The notes: generated by a model from the letters alone, not told the origin. DNA of 64,000 bases from Lichenostomus cassidix (GCA_008360975.2 CM039182.1:147006656-147070655); one strand, 5' to 3'; numbered from the stretch's first letter, positions 26,860 through 38,024 are shown. Numbers and translations: made by a program.

Positions 26860-27520
26860 ATAAAATTCTGTGCCGATAAATACAAAAAAAAAAGAGCATG
26901 GTAGGTCTAGGAAAAACACCCAAAACAAACATCTTTGCTGCTTGTATTGCCAGTGCAGCATGTGTGTTTCTGGTTACCCCATCTAAGAAAGGTACAGAAG
27001 AATCTGAATTACTAAAGAAAAGGTCAAGAGAAGCAATCAAAGGTAGAGAACAGCTCTGAGCCATGACAGAGTCTTCAGCCTTGAAAAGGAAGAGATATGG
27101 AGATGCTGTAACAGAATTTTACTCAGCATGGAGTCATTACATGAGAACTAGTGAGTACCACATGAAATGATCAGCCAGAAGATTTACACAAAGAAGTGCT
27201 TTCTCACACAGTGCATAATTAAATCATGGAATTCATCACAATAAGATGCTCTGGAAGTTATAAATAGGTTCAAAAAGCAATTAGGCACTGCATGGAAGAA
27301 AGGACTATCAGGGCCTGTTAAACTCAAAACAGAGATACAGCATGGAAGATGGAGTCTGCCTGAAGGTGGAGGAAAATGCCACAGAAATGGGGCAATATCA
27401 GCATATTCCTGCCTTATTTTGGTATTCTTTCATTAGACATCTTCCATGACCAGGGACAGATACAGGATATTCAGCTGAAAGGACCACCTCTGATGGAGTA
27501 AAATTCTTTCGCATCTTAAC
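26860..27520 (+). mobile_element. Ancient CR1-type LINE, 3' portion
   Basis: A heavily diverged non-LTR element in sense orientation. Recognisable pieces in order are: a block near 26968 (TTTCTGGTTACCCCATCTAA) matching the region after the reverse transcriptase; then TTCTCACACAGTGCATAATT at 27201; GGTTCAAAAAGCAATTAGGC at 27268; and a final segment near 27435-27490 (ATCTTCCATGACCAGGGACA and following) like the 3' UTR of CR1/L3-type elements of reptiles and birds. Divergence is much greater than in the CR1 copies at 1.4 or 6.2 kb, so this belongs to an old amniote wave. The upstream limit is uncertain and could reach about 26690. Confidence 0.65.
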
Positions 27521-27889
27521 TCCAGCCCTGGAACCTCAAATACCTCTGAGGTTTTACCTCAAGAAAGTCCCATTTCAGGCCTCCTTCAGTGAGATAAGCA
27601 AGAAAACTGCAATAAATTTACAAGGGAGCCAGCTTGTTCTGGAACAACAGGAAAGAAAGGCTGTTTTGTATTTTATGCCAAAATAATGTGCATTTCCCAT
27701 GAAGTTCAGAAGTGATGCAGGTTTGCTGCTGTCTCCAGGTGATATGAGGGGGAGTAATGGAAGGAGATGGATCTTCTGTGGACTGTGAATATCTGAAGGA
27801 GAGCTTGTTTGGTCAATAAGGAATATCAAGTGCCCAAATATTTGCTGGGAGAACATGGTGGGTTCAATCTATAGCATCCTTGAAATGAA
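27521..27889. other. Unassigned spacer between two old CR1 copies
   Basis: No clear similarity recognised. It may be remnant 5' CR1 sequence too decayed to see, or unique DNA. Confidence 0.4.
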
Positions 27890-27937
27890 TCAGGGACATG
27901 TCAAATGGTAGAGGAAATTATAAAGAGACAAAGTATT

Positions 27938-30150
27938 TTGGATTTGGTTCTGTCTAGTAGAGAGGAACTGGAAGAGAATCTAAAAAGGGCAGGTGAAAGG
28001 TGTGATACGTGAAAGGCTGTGAATCACTGTTCCAAGAAAAAAGGAAAGAGTCAGAGAAAAAAGAGTAAGGATAATGGGCTCCCAAAAAAAAAAATTAAAA
28101 TAGCAAATTTCAGCAAGCCCAGGGAACTCATCTGTAGGGTCTCTGAGGAAGGTAATTTAAGGGATAAAGGAGGGCAGAAGAGCTGGCAGTTACAGTGAGA
28201 GAGTGTATTAAAGGCACAATAGCAGCCTACCTTGATACAGGGGTAGGACAGAGAGCACAGTGAGAAACCATTACAACTGCATCAGGACTACTTTAAGGAC
28301 CCAAAAATAAACTAAGAAAAAGAAATAATGACACAAAAGGGGAAAAAAGTGTATCATTAAGGACGAGGGATAAAAACCTCAGTGAGAGTTTGGGATTAAA
28401 TGGGTTGGAGGTTGAAAGGAACATAAAGAGTAACATGAAAAGGTCTTAAAATACATTGAAAGTAGGAAAAACCATAGGAAATTACTGGTCCATTACATTA
28501 CAGAGAAGGAGAATAAATAGGACATGATCCAAAGAAGACTAAAGAATTCAATACTTTCCTGCAGAATATGTTAAAAAATCATGAACAGCTACTTCAGGCA
28601 ATTAATTTTAACAAGATGATAAGAGGACAAAGCTCAAACAGAGAATTAGTAGGTTTAAGACTATGTAGATAAGATAGAGTTATTCAAAGTCATAAGGTGT
28701 CATGTAATTCAAAGGATTTTGAAGGAGTTCACCAAAATAATCTGTGAACCATTTGCAATTACGTCTGAGGACTTGAGGAAGACACAAGAGAGGCCAGAGT
28801 ACTGGAGCAGAGAGAGAGAACAAAAGCAAAGGGGAGCCCAAAACCTTGAGGCCATTCAGCCTCATCTGCATCCTTAGGCTGCTCTGGAAGGAGTCACTGA
28901 ACATACAGCACCTTAGCAAAAACCAGTTGATAGGAAACAGCCAGCAGGGATTTGCAAAGAATATGCCATGTCATATCAGCCAAATTTCCTCCTTGACCAG
29001 GTAGCACAAGTGTTGGATGAGAAGGCAGTGGTAAATGTGTTCTCAGCTGACTTCACTGAGGCTTTCTTACAATCTCATGCAATATCCTACAACTGCTGAA
29101 GGGAAGATGGGATGGAATATATTTCTAAAATGTTTTTTCATCATTGCAAACATATTTATTCACACTCCAGATGTATATTTTTCTCTGCCCTGAGAAGGTC
29201 AGATATTCAAAATGTGTTTAGTCAGTCTATCTTAGCTGCTTTGAGGACAGACAGCAGGACATACAGCTGCCATGCATTAGCTGCTTTACAAAACCTGGCC
29301 TTTTCCCCACTGATAAATGTGAAACAGCTGAAGGTGCCTCACTCTTCTGTTGAAGAAGGGTCATTTATCATCTTTTGCCTTGGATGAGAACATATGACTT
29401 CTTTCTCTTCAATGACAGATCAGGAGATGCAAAAAAAACAACCCTACTTCCCTTTTCTGCTCATCAGTATATAGGAAATGGCCATTGCCCTGGTGATGTT
29501 AATGAGTTGTGTGCAGTCATTAAACCTTTCTCTTTAATGAATCCTGGGCACAAGAGTGAAGTTTAGATTACGGACACGTCTTGGATCCAGGTAAATCCAG
29601 CATTTCAGCTATAAATTGCAGCTTGCTATCAAACTCAGAGAGTATTACAAGGGGTCCTCTGGGGGTCTTTTATGCTTGTGGCTCATTCAATATTATCTTT
29701 AATACTTTGGATTATATTATAGAAAAGACACATGAAATTTGCTGATAAAGCCAAGCTGAGAGGTTCTGCAGGGACCCCAGAGGACAGAATGACAAACAAA
29801 AATGGTGTTGGCAGATTGAGGAGTTGCTCTGATAAAAACAAAATCAATAAATAAGTGTTCTGCTTAGGAAGGAGAATTCCAAAGTAAAATAGGAAATAAA
29901 TGGCAATGCTGCAGAAAAGAAGTCAGGCTGAGAGCTGAGCACTAAATAGGACTCAACAATGTGCTGCTGTAGCAGAAAAGGCACATCTCATTCCTAACTG
30001 AATTGACATATGGAAGACACAGGAGGTAATTAGGATTATTCTCCTTTATCTTGGTAGTGAGACCTCAGCTGGAGTGTTGTGTCTAGGATTAGGCATCCCA
30101 CTAAGATATAGAAAGATTGGAGAGAGTCCAGAGGAAAACAGCAAGGATAG
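27938..30150 (+). pseudogene. Decayed CR1 ORF2 (endonuclease / reverse transcriptase)
   Basis: Remnant of the CR1 polyprotein that nicks DNA and reverse-transcribes its own RNA. Visible pieces are LDLVLSSREELEEN (end of the APE-type endonuclease, 27938-27979) and VLDEKAVVNVFSADFTEAF (motif A with its Asp in ADF, from 29010). FNIIFNTL-like remnants (motif B side) lie near 29690, and KFADKAKL (motif C) is at 29735-29758. In motif C the second aspartate of the expected FADD is lysine, which would abolish polymerase activity. The pieces sit in different frames with stops between them. The motif A to motif C distance (about 660 bp) is more than twice what CR1 needs, implying an insertion in between. 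Confidence 0.75.
29110..29630. other. Likely insertion inside the ancient CR1
   Basis: This segment separates reverse-transcriptase motif A from motif B/C of the old CR1 but has no CR1 similarity that I can see. It is roughly 350-400 bp longer than the distance expected. It contains two short open frames (29112-29387 and 29375-29566, +), neither recognisable. It could be an unidentified element or filler DNA. No target-site duplication was found by eye. Confidence 0.4.
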
Positions 30151-30475
30151 CAAGTTTAAAAATGGTGTGTGGGAAAACTGGCTTTCTTTTGTTTAGGAAA
30201 TCATTATTTGGGGAGAGATATAGCAATGGTCTCCCAGCCCATATAAGGTTATGGAAGAGGCCTATGGAGGAAGAAAAATTTGCAGAATAAATAGTTCGCG
30301 TTAGGCTGATAGATTGTGCTAATGAAGGGCAGCAGAAATCCCTCAGAAAATTTGGAGAGTTCGTCCTACAGAGCTTTGAAAGAACAGGTTACAAAGACAT
30401 AAATCACTGATGAGATAAAGATGTGCTTAATCTTGACCTGTGTAGGAATAAATGTCCTTCCAGGCCCTCATCCCT

Positions 30476-31920
30476 GGGTGAAGAAAGGTCCTTTCCCTTA
30501 TTTCTTCCTCATGCCCAAAAACTGTATTTCTTGGGAGGGAGTCCTGTAAATCAAAATGGAGGAACCAGAAAGACATCACCTGGCTGAACACGATGAAAAG
30601 CCAGGAAGGAGATATAATGCTTTCAAGGGATGGCTGAAGGCTGCATTCAGAAGGAACAGAGGTGCTTCTCTGCAGCTCTGAATCAAGCAGTGGATAGCCA
30701 AGATTTTAAAATCCCTTTTGTCAGCATCTTCTGGCTTGCTCTGGACAGCTGCACACTGAGCACAGGGAGGACAGACACCTCCTCACACAGCATGCTGCAA
30801 GCTGTGGATGCTCCTCGGATCTTTTGGGTATTATGTTGTATGTGGCCCTGAGATATGGGGAATTCCTGCACCACACTCATCCTTTATTCCTTGAATTCAA
30901 GTTTTGCTGCCTTTTTCCTGCCCTGTGGCTCAAAGAATTAGTAAAAATGGGAGCAGGTAAGGATGTTTTCATGCACAAAATTGTCAGAAAATACCACAAA
31001 ACAAAAAACATTCAAGGGGTATTATCTGAAAATGTTATCTTTACACTGTAAGTAAAGAATTCCTTGCTTCTGAATGCCTACTGAACATATTTTTTATGAA
31101 GTTCATCACCATCTAAACTGCTGCTCCTGTCAGATTCCCTCATTTCACGTCCTGTCTCCTCCCCAAATTATCTGCTTTAAGAGCAAGTAAAACCCATTTC
31201 CTGTGGGTTTCATCTTGTCAGCAGAACAGGCTGATTTAAATCATGTGCATGAATGGCTCTTGCAGTACTTTAAAGCTGTCCCAGCTACTTCCTCCCAAGA
31301 ACAAACCAGAGGCTATGTCACCATAATGTCTGTTTTCTAAAAAATGAGAGGGTGCTGCTGATTTTCCATGCCTGCTCCTGTGTTTTATCCCAGGTAAAGA
31401 ATGGAATATATCAGGGTAAAATTTAGTTTTAAGTGCATTCCTTCCCTGAAAAGCCCATCTTTTACTCTGGAGTATACTTAGAAAACTAAATGTCCCCAAA
31501 GAACACATTCCTTGCAAAGACAGTTCCAAATAAATGAGCTTTGCCAAAATCAACTTCCCTCAGACTTGTCAGGCTTTGGGACATGCTGGTTCACTCCTTG
31601 ATGGAGTCAAACTTTAGGAAAAGAGAAAACCACTGCAGCATCTAATGTAGCTCCTCTTCTGGCAGAACAATTCTTCCTCTGTGTTTTACTAACCACCCAA
31701 GGAAGACAGGGGGAGTTTGATTTGACTAATCCGGAGCGCCTTCCTAACACAAGTGCTCTGCATTGCCCTTACTGAACTAACACTTTTTAAAACAGCTTCA
31801 TGCTCTGTGTTTTGGTGCTTTGCCACCACCATGGTTGTTCAGATGGACCACAAGACTGATCGCTGGTTCCCCAGGCCTCCTGCAGCTTTGGGAGATCAGA
31901 AGATGGAAAATCTAGTCTTC
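30476..31920. other. Unique sequence, no gene seen
   Basis: No repeat family or exon recognised. Frames are at most 105 codons (31236-31553, minus), without a domain. Confidence 0.5.
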
Positions 31921-31982
31921 TTGGTTGGACTTGATAATCTTGGACATATTTTCCAGCCTTGCTGATCTATGGTTATATGATT
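31921..31982 (+). mobile_element. CR1 LINE terminal fragment
   Basis: TTGGTTGGACTTGATAATCT, a TTTTCCAGCCTTG block and a degenerate CTATGGTTATATGATTG-like end match, in order, the last 60 bp of a CR1 3' UTR. It is short and diverged. Confidence 0.6.
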
Positions 31983-32200
31983 GTTGCATCAGGAACACCC
32001 ATGAAAATGCCCAGGGGTGCTCAAAAGGGATCACATCTGGATGGAGAATGGAGGTTGGTGAATTATCCACTGCTCTATGACCATTCCAGTTTAGCCCTGG
32101 GATAAACTGAGCTGTCATGGTTGACTCTTTTATAGTTCTGAAGAAAATGAAAATAATTAAATAACAGCCTTACAAAAATCCAAAACAAACAACTAACCTG

Positions 32201-32233
32201 GTTGGACCCTTCCAACTCAGGGTATTCTATGAA
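32201..32233 (+). mobile_element. CR1 LINE terminal fragment, very short
   Basis: GTTGGACCCTTCCAACTCAG followed by GGTATTCTATGAA matches the extreme 3' end of CR1 copies that finish with a TCAGGATATTCTATG-type tail (compare 60200-60232). At only about 33 bp the assignment is tentative. Confidence 0.5.
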
Positions 32234-33553
32234 ATCACTGAGATGCGCACAGCAGATTTGCAAGCTCCACTTGAGTGAAGCCAAAGGCTCAGCCAGGGTA
32301 ATGAACTCTTCAGAAAACAAAACACAGTTCAAAACAGTGGCTGGCAAGAGTTGTAATCAATGTGAAAGAAATAGCTGCATTTCCCAGTCAACAAATCCCT
32401 TCAGTAAACACTGGCAAGAACATCATTTACTCAGAGCAACCACATTCCAAAGGAACACTTGCTAAGGCAGAGTTGGGAATGTCAAATAAATCAGAGAGGA
32501 ACTGATTCACTTCTTACACATCTCACCAGTGCAAAAACTCTGCAGAAACTTGGGAAGTGCCTGTGAACTGGGAGATGAGAATGTTAGGTGCATGAGAAAA
32601 CTGAAGTCAGGGGTTCTGAAACAGGAGGAATCAAGTCTTAAATAATTAGCTCAGAACTTCATTTTCCTTCAAAGCAGGATTTATACTAACAAGTTAGTAG
32701 TGTTGAAATCCAGCTAAATCTAACTCATTGCCGTGACAGTGATTTGCAGTAGTATCCTTATTCTGCAAGGTAACACACAAGCAAGGAACCAAACAAGGCT
32801 AAAGCTTAACCTTCCTGAAGCAGCTGGACATCTCAGGGGAGCTCAGAGCTGCAAACACCCACAACACTGAGGCAGCACAGTCCTGCTGGCTGCAGATCTC
32901 AGCCAGCTCAGGCAGGTCTAGCCTCAGTGGTTTGCAGCCACAGCAGAGTTAATCCATGTCCTGGGTAATCCCCTCACAGGTAATTAAGAAATGACCATAT
33001 CCTGGAACTGCCTGAGAAAGGTCCACAACACCCTGCTCATTGCAAGCTTAATTCTCCTGAAAATTCAGCCATAGATCTATAAGTGACCTCACCACAAGGT
33101 GTTTCATTGGGGACCAGAACAGGCAAAGAGAAGAGAGGACAGCCACTCTCCAAAGCCAGAAAAATCTCTTTTAGGTGGGGTTAGGCTACATAGCAGATAG
33201 GTCCATAGAGTACCTTTAGTTTGCTTTTATTCAGGTGTTCTGCATGGTAAATAACATGTGTCCATCAATGCTGTGTGCTCTCTGCGTGGCATTTTGTAAA
33301 AGATAAATATGTATAAATCTCTCACACAGCTGGGCAACTTCAATAGGACATGATGAAGAAACTGAAATTAATATTTAATAAGGAATAAACCAGGTCAATA
33401 GCTGTGTGAATTTTTGCTGGTGCATTTACTGTTCGATGGATTAAATTCATAGGGAAGAAATATTACAGTACTCACCCAATAGCAGATCAATTATACAGAG
33501 ACTTCTATTCCCTGATTCGATATTTTGAACATCAATGCCTTTACTGAGCAAAG
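32234..33553. other. Unique sequence, no gene seen
   Basis: No repeat family or exon recognised. Poor in open frames above 60 codons. Confidence 0.5.
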
Positions 33554-33698
33554 ATCACAGCATCACAGAAGATTCTGAGTTGGAAGAGCCCCACAATGAT
33601 CACTGAGTTCGACTTTTAAGTGAATGGCCTGGACAGGGATTGAAACCTCAACTTCAGTGTCATTAGCTCCATATTCAAAGCCAAGACCAAAGGGTTCC
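33554..33698 (-). mobile_element. tRNA-Ile-derived SINE with CR1 tail (TguSINE1-like)
   Basis: A composite short interspersed element on the minus strand. Its 3' end (33554-33621 on +) is a CR1-type tail: ATCACAGAAGATTCTGAGTT, then GATCACTGAGTTCGAC. Immediately inward, 33622-33698 reads in reverse complement as a decayed tRNA-Ile with anticodon AAT. The anticodon loop is CTAATGA (tRNA CTAATAA), the B box is GGTTTCAATCC (GGTTCGATCC) and the 3' acceptor side reads CAGGCCATTC. A gap-free alignment extends to the expected 5' end near 33698. This head-plus-tail layout is that of TguSINE1, known from songbirds. The B-box substitutions suggest its polymerase III promoter is dead. Confidence 0.75.
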
Positions 33699-34820
33699 AG
33701 AAATGAACAATGTTTTCTGGCATGCCAACTTTCTGGACACTCAATTTGAGGTGTTTTAAAAAGGTCTTGAGTTTCCCCAATGTACTGAGTCTGCTCATGC
33801 CTGAGAACAAATCGGGAGTTCCCACTCCAGACGTGGTTTCAATTGACAAAATGAGGCACCAAAATTAATCAGCAATATTAGAAATAATCAGGACCTAAAA
33901 CAAATAGGTTTTAAAATTAGAAAAAGGAAAACAAAAAAAGCCTGGCAGAGAAAGCTGAACTCAAGTATTGTCTTTTTTTCCAAGCGTGCATCTGTGTGAA
34001 AATTTCATTTTGGAGATGGGAGGCTTTTTTCTTCCTCTGATCTGATTCTCAGCACTTATGAAAGCTGCCAGCAGCTGAGGAGCAGCCACGTTCCACATGC
34101 TTACCTTAAACTTCATTTGATAGGACCTAAACCACTGCTCTTTGATTGGATTAGGAGGAGTGCACTGCGGCATTGCATCATTACCAGGATTTAGTTGACC
34201 TCTGGGAAAATGTACTTCTGACGTCTCCATCAATCTGGCCCCATGTTTCCAGCCCAGGCAGGAGAGATGCTGAGGGAAGCTTCCACACAGCAGCCCAAGC
34301 CAAGGCTCTGAGCAGGATGTGTCCCTCGAGAGCAGAGAGCCCAGGCACTGACCTGCTTGCGTGACTTCTGCAGCCACTTGACTTTCACAGGGTGGCTGCC
34401 CCAGCACGGGAGAGAGGAGCTGAACTGTGAATAATGCAGCCAAGGTGATGCACTGAGAGGCACGAAGGAGGACGGAGGAGGGAGAGGAGGCTGTTGGACT
34501 GTGAAGCAATTTTTCAAACATGTGAGGAGCCTCTTCTCTTTTTTTTATACTTTTTTCCCTTTAGATGCTCAAACAGCTTCCATTTATCAATGTATGAAGG
34601 AGATTGATTATAAAAGAAATATCCAGTCCACAAGAAGATGAGTTTGGAGCCGCTGCAGGCACTCAAAACATGCAAGGACACCTTGGCATTCCACAGCCTA
34701 CAGCTTTGATCTCACAGTCAAGGACACCAGAAAGAGGTTATAGTCCCTGCCCCCTCCATGTGACCATAGAAGGTTAGGAGTTCCACATGAGGGAAACCTC
34801 CCGGGTTATGGTGGAGAGAG
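33699..34820. other. Unique sequence with one long minus-strand frame
   Basis: No transposon seen. It holds the 186-codon minus-strand frame at 33961-34521, described separately. Confidence 0.45.
33961..34521 (-). other. Open frame with signal-peptide-like start; doubtful
   Basis: A 186-codon frame, second longest in the window. After a polar start, residues about 21-41 form a hydrophobic stretch (CITLAALFTVQLLSPVLG) followed by a plausible signal-peptidase site. The remainder is Cys- and Ser-containing without a known domain. A TATA-like site (reverse complement of TTTATA at 34544-34549) is only about 23 bp upstream of the ATG, so a start site set by it would fall at or past the ATG. A CAG|GTCAGT donor-like site lies at 34347-34355 within the frame. 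I do not recognise the product and regard chance as most likely. Confidence 0.12.
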
Positions 34821-35015
34821 AATCACAGAATGGTTTGGGCTGGAAGAAGCCTTAAAGACCTTGTTCCAACCCTCTGCCATGGGCAGGAACATCTTCCACT
34901 ATCTCAGGTTGCTCCAAGCCCCATCCAACCTGGCCTTGAACATTTCCAGGGATGGGGTATCCACAGCTTCTCTGGGCAACCTGTGCCTCACCACCCTCAC
35001 AGAGAGTTAAAGAAT
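34821..35015 (-). mobile_element. CR1 LINE 3' fragment
   Basis: Reverse CR1 tail with low divergence. AATCACAGAATGGTTTGGGC is followed by CCTCTGCCATGGGCAGGAAC, the CATCCAACCTGGCCTTGAAC block and GGGATGGGGTATCCACAGC. It ends near CTCACCACCCTCACAGAG. It is closely related to the copies at 1449 and 55184. Confidence 0.95.
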
Positions 35016-37419
35016 CACTACAGTGGTTCTACTGTGATCACTACTGTGAAAAGCTATTGTCCCTTTTCCATGGGTTTGCCTGTGCTGAATTCCCTCTCCG
35101 AATATAAGCAAGGGGGTGAAGTTAGGATTGGTGCTAAACTAAGTCTTTGTCTATCCAAGACTTTGGTTGTGGCAGAAGGGGTTTTGGGCCAGATTTGTAG
35201 TTTTGGTTTGGTTTGGTATTCTTTGTACTTTTCAGTTTGATGCATTTGGGTAAATGAGACAGGCAGGACAATTTTGTTTCTAAATGGTTTTAAGCAATTT
35301 CATGGTTAGGTTTTAATATAGGAACAAATGGTTGTTATGGAATTGGTTCGCAATAGTGCAGGCAGACTTCGAAATTATTTTTTGAAACCCTCAGTTTACA
35401 TAACTGATGTGCTATGTATCTAAGTCATGAAAATACTTTACTTTTTAAACACTTTCTTAAAATTTGGCAGCAAACTTATGTTTTGGAGTGAATTCACCAC
35501 ATCCCCCTGTGAATGGGATTGAGGAGTGAACTGAGCATTTGTCTAAGTCCACGTCAATCAAATACTTTGGTTGTGGCAGACGGATTCTTGGGACAAACCT
35601 CTAGCTGGGATTGGTTTGGGTTCCTCTTTTAAGAGACCTTTTTTTTCCTCCTGTGATCTAATTCTTTGCACTTGCTCTGCTGTCACAAGATTTTTGTTTA
35701 TTTTAGGACAATTCCCAGGTTTCACAGGGAAGAGTGACTCAGTGGAGCTCGTTGCAGTGAGGGAGCACAGAGAGGGTAAAGGATTGTTTCAGTTTCTTAT
35801 TTTCTGAGGGGTGCAGTGCCATGGGAAGACCAGAGCTGCTGCTCTCTCTGTCCAGACCAAGACTTCAAATTTGTCACCCCCAGAACCTCCACAGGATGCA
35901 CAAGAGCTATAATGCAAATTTTCACAGCATTCCGAGTCCCACGGCAGCTCAGAGCTCATACAGCCAACTTTGATCTGAAATTGGCTACAAATCAAACCCT
36001 TCACACTTATTTTCATGGTCAGACAAAGAAGAAACCTAGAGAAATTGCCCCAAACCCTTGTAATGCTCATTTTGAAAATGTTCCAATATTCATTGAAGAT
36101 TACCCATAAAGGGTTAATTTATAACTTATCTTTTAATAAGCATTCTGAAATTAGCTTTTAGAAAGCCCAGCAGCCCAATATGTTGCCCACACCACAGTTT
36201 TTTATAATTAAAAATGCTTCTTATCCAGGTGCTTGTGTCTGTAAGATGCTTATAGAAGCAATTAATTATTTACTAAACCTTTAGCTGTTTATAATGAAAA
36301 ATTCATAGAAAGTGTGACCATAAACAGACTAAGCTAGCAAATGCTTCAGTAGATGAAGGAAAAAAAGAAACCTAAAAGCCTTTCACTTCAGGCAGTCTAA
36401 GAGCCTTTTCACCCACCAGATCAGGGTGCAGAATGGAAAAGTTCCTTTATCCTACACAGTGGATAGGATCAGAAAAGAGGAATACATGCCATCTCTTTGA
36501 CAGCACTTCCTTGCATGCACTAGATAACTTTGCATGCAGCAGTCAGCTCTGGACAATGTTTAAAACTATTTCCAAAGCTTGTCACACAGTCAGCAATATC
36601 CTGATGCTGTGGTGTGCAAGAACTTTCTTTTGCAAAGGAATTTCCCACGTTGACAGAACACTCCCAGGTATCCTCATTTTTGCAGGATAAAGCTGTTTCA
36701 CTCTTCCCCCCAGACACCACCCAACCACCTGATTTTTGTAACCCCCAGCATTACCATTTAGTGGGCTCGGGACAATTGTTTTGTTGGGAATCATCTATTC
36801 AAAGCCACTGATAAATATCAAATGCATAAAATCACTATGGGGCTAAAAAAAAACAGAAAAATTGAGAAAAGGATTCCTTTTATCCTAAAACGTGGGTGTG
36901 CTATCAATTCTTCTGTAGCACAACCCAGAAGTAACAAGCTACTGCTAAAGCTTTGCTTGACTGCCTTCAGCATCAAATCTCATTTTTTGTCCCTGGCATT
37001 GTCTGAAAAAAGCATCTACACCACATGGGGCAGCCCTAAATGAACACAGCAATGGAAGGCTGGTGAAAGCTTTGTAAGGCTCTTATGAGAAATAGAAAAC
37101 AATAGTGTAGGAGGTATGTTCAACAGCAAACGCATTTAAAAAATAAAGGTAACCTTCTGAAAAATACTGGTTTTTTACCCTGATCATCAGGCAAGAAGAA
37201 TACAAATTTCAGTATGAAGTTGGTGGATGGCTTTTATAGGAAATATGCAAGTTTCTTTGTCTCATGTTCCTCAAAGGCTGCAAAATCAAAGCTGACCTGA
37301 CAACAAACATCCAGCGTCTCTCAGTTTCAGCCAGGATAAGAAGGGGAAAGAAAGGCACAGGAATTTGACAGACCTCAAAGTACTGGTAGTACCTGCAAAT
37401 CATGTCATCCACCTTGACC
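35016..37419. other. Unique sequence, no gene seen
   Basis: No repeat family or exon recognised. Two stretches repeat the theme CTTTGGTTGTGGCAGA (35161-35176 and 35564-35579), a 16-bp identity about 400 bp apart that may reflect a local duplication. Confidence 0.5.
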
Positions 37420-37660
37420 ATCACAGAATCATAGAATCATTAAAATTGGAAAAGACCTCCGAGAACATCAAGTCCAACCTTTCACTAAACACCACCAGGT
37501 CAGTAACATTAAATGCCACTTCCAGCTGTTTCTTGAACACTTCCAGGGCTAGCAACTCCACGACCTCCCTGTTCCAGTGCTTAACAACCCTTTAAGAGAA
37601 AAAAGTCTTCTGGATATCAAACCTGAAGCACCTCAGGCTCAGCTTGAGGCCATTTCCTCT
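37420..37660 (-). mobile_element. CR1 LINE 3' part, left of LTR insertion
   Basis: Reverse CR1 starting with ATCACAGAATCATAGAATCA. It passes CATCAAGTCCAACCTTTCAC, ACTTCCAGGGCTAGCAACTC and GTTCCAGTGCTTAACAAC, and breaks at CATTTCCTCT. The continuation of the same CR1 (TTATCACTGGTTACCTGGG) is found only after the LTR, at 38231. The two halves are therefore one element split by a later insertion. Confidence 0.95.
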
Positions 37661-38017
37661 TGTCCAGTCTATGCCTCCAAGTTACAGTAGCTAAGGGGCC
37701 GACCGCAGGGGGCTGGGACAGCCTATGCTGTCTGGGTTACAGAGACAGAAAGAAGCAGAACAGTGAGCCCCTGCGGCAGAACTAATTATGCACCAAGGAA
37801 GAAGAGGATTGGCCCAGCACACTCCTCCGCCTTTTCTCCCTTATATGGACATTGTTCTAGAGACTTCTCCTTTGTTCCCTCTTGAGTTGTGTACCATTGG
37901 TTCGTTTGAATTTTGCACCCTCCCCTATTATGTTATTATTGGTCTGTGTCCCTGTCCCTCTTCCCTCTTACTGTCCTGGTTGGTCTGCGCACCAAACCAC
38001 TCCCCTTTTCCTTCCCC

Positions 38018-38024
38018 ATATAAG
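38018..38024 (+). promoter_or_regulatory. LTR TATA box
   Basis: ATATAAG inside the LTR, about 100 bp upstream of its AATAAA signal, in the place expected for the core promoter at the U3/R boundary. Confidence 0.6.

Larger units (their letters stand above)
27890..30475 (+). mobile_element. Ancient CR1 LINE, endonuclease to 3' end
   Basis: The longest transposon of the window, about 2.6 kb, sense strand. ORF2 landmarks appear in the right order. The end of the endonuclease domain is at 27938-27979 (LDLVLSSREELEEN). The linker block GGGATAAAGGAGGGCAGAAG lies near 28160. The block AGTAACATGAAAAGGTC near 28428 and the ATTACTGGTCCATTACA block follow. Reverse-transcriptase motif A is near 29010-29075, motif B remnants are near 29650-29700 and motif C is at 29735-29758. 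The PHLEYCV-type region follows near 30055-30085, then a 3' UTR ending near TGTCCTTCCAGGCCCTCA at 30470. All frames are broken, so it is inactive. Confidence 0.8.

Noticed and set aside
33622..33698. Functional tRNA-Ile gene
   Set aside because: The B box and acceptor pairing are substituted, the A-box region is poorly kept, and a CR1 tail is fused to it; it is a SINE fossil.
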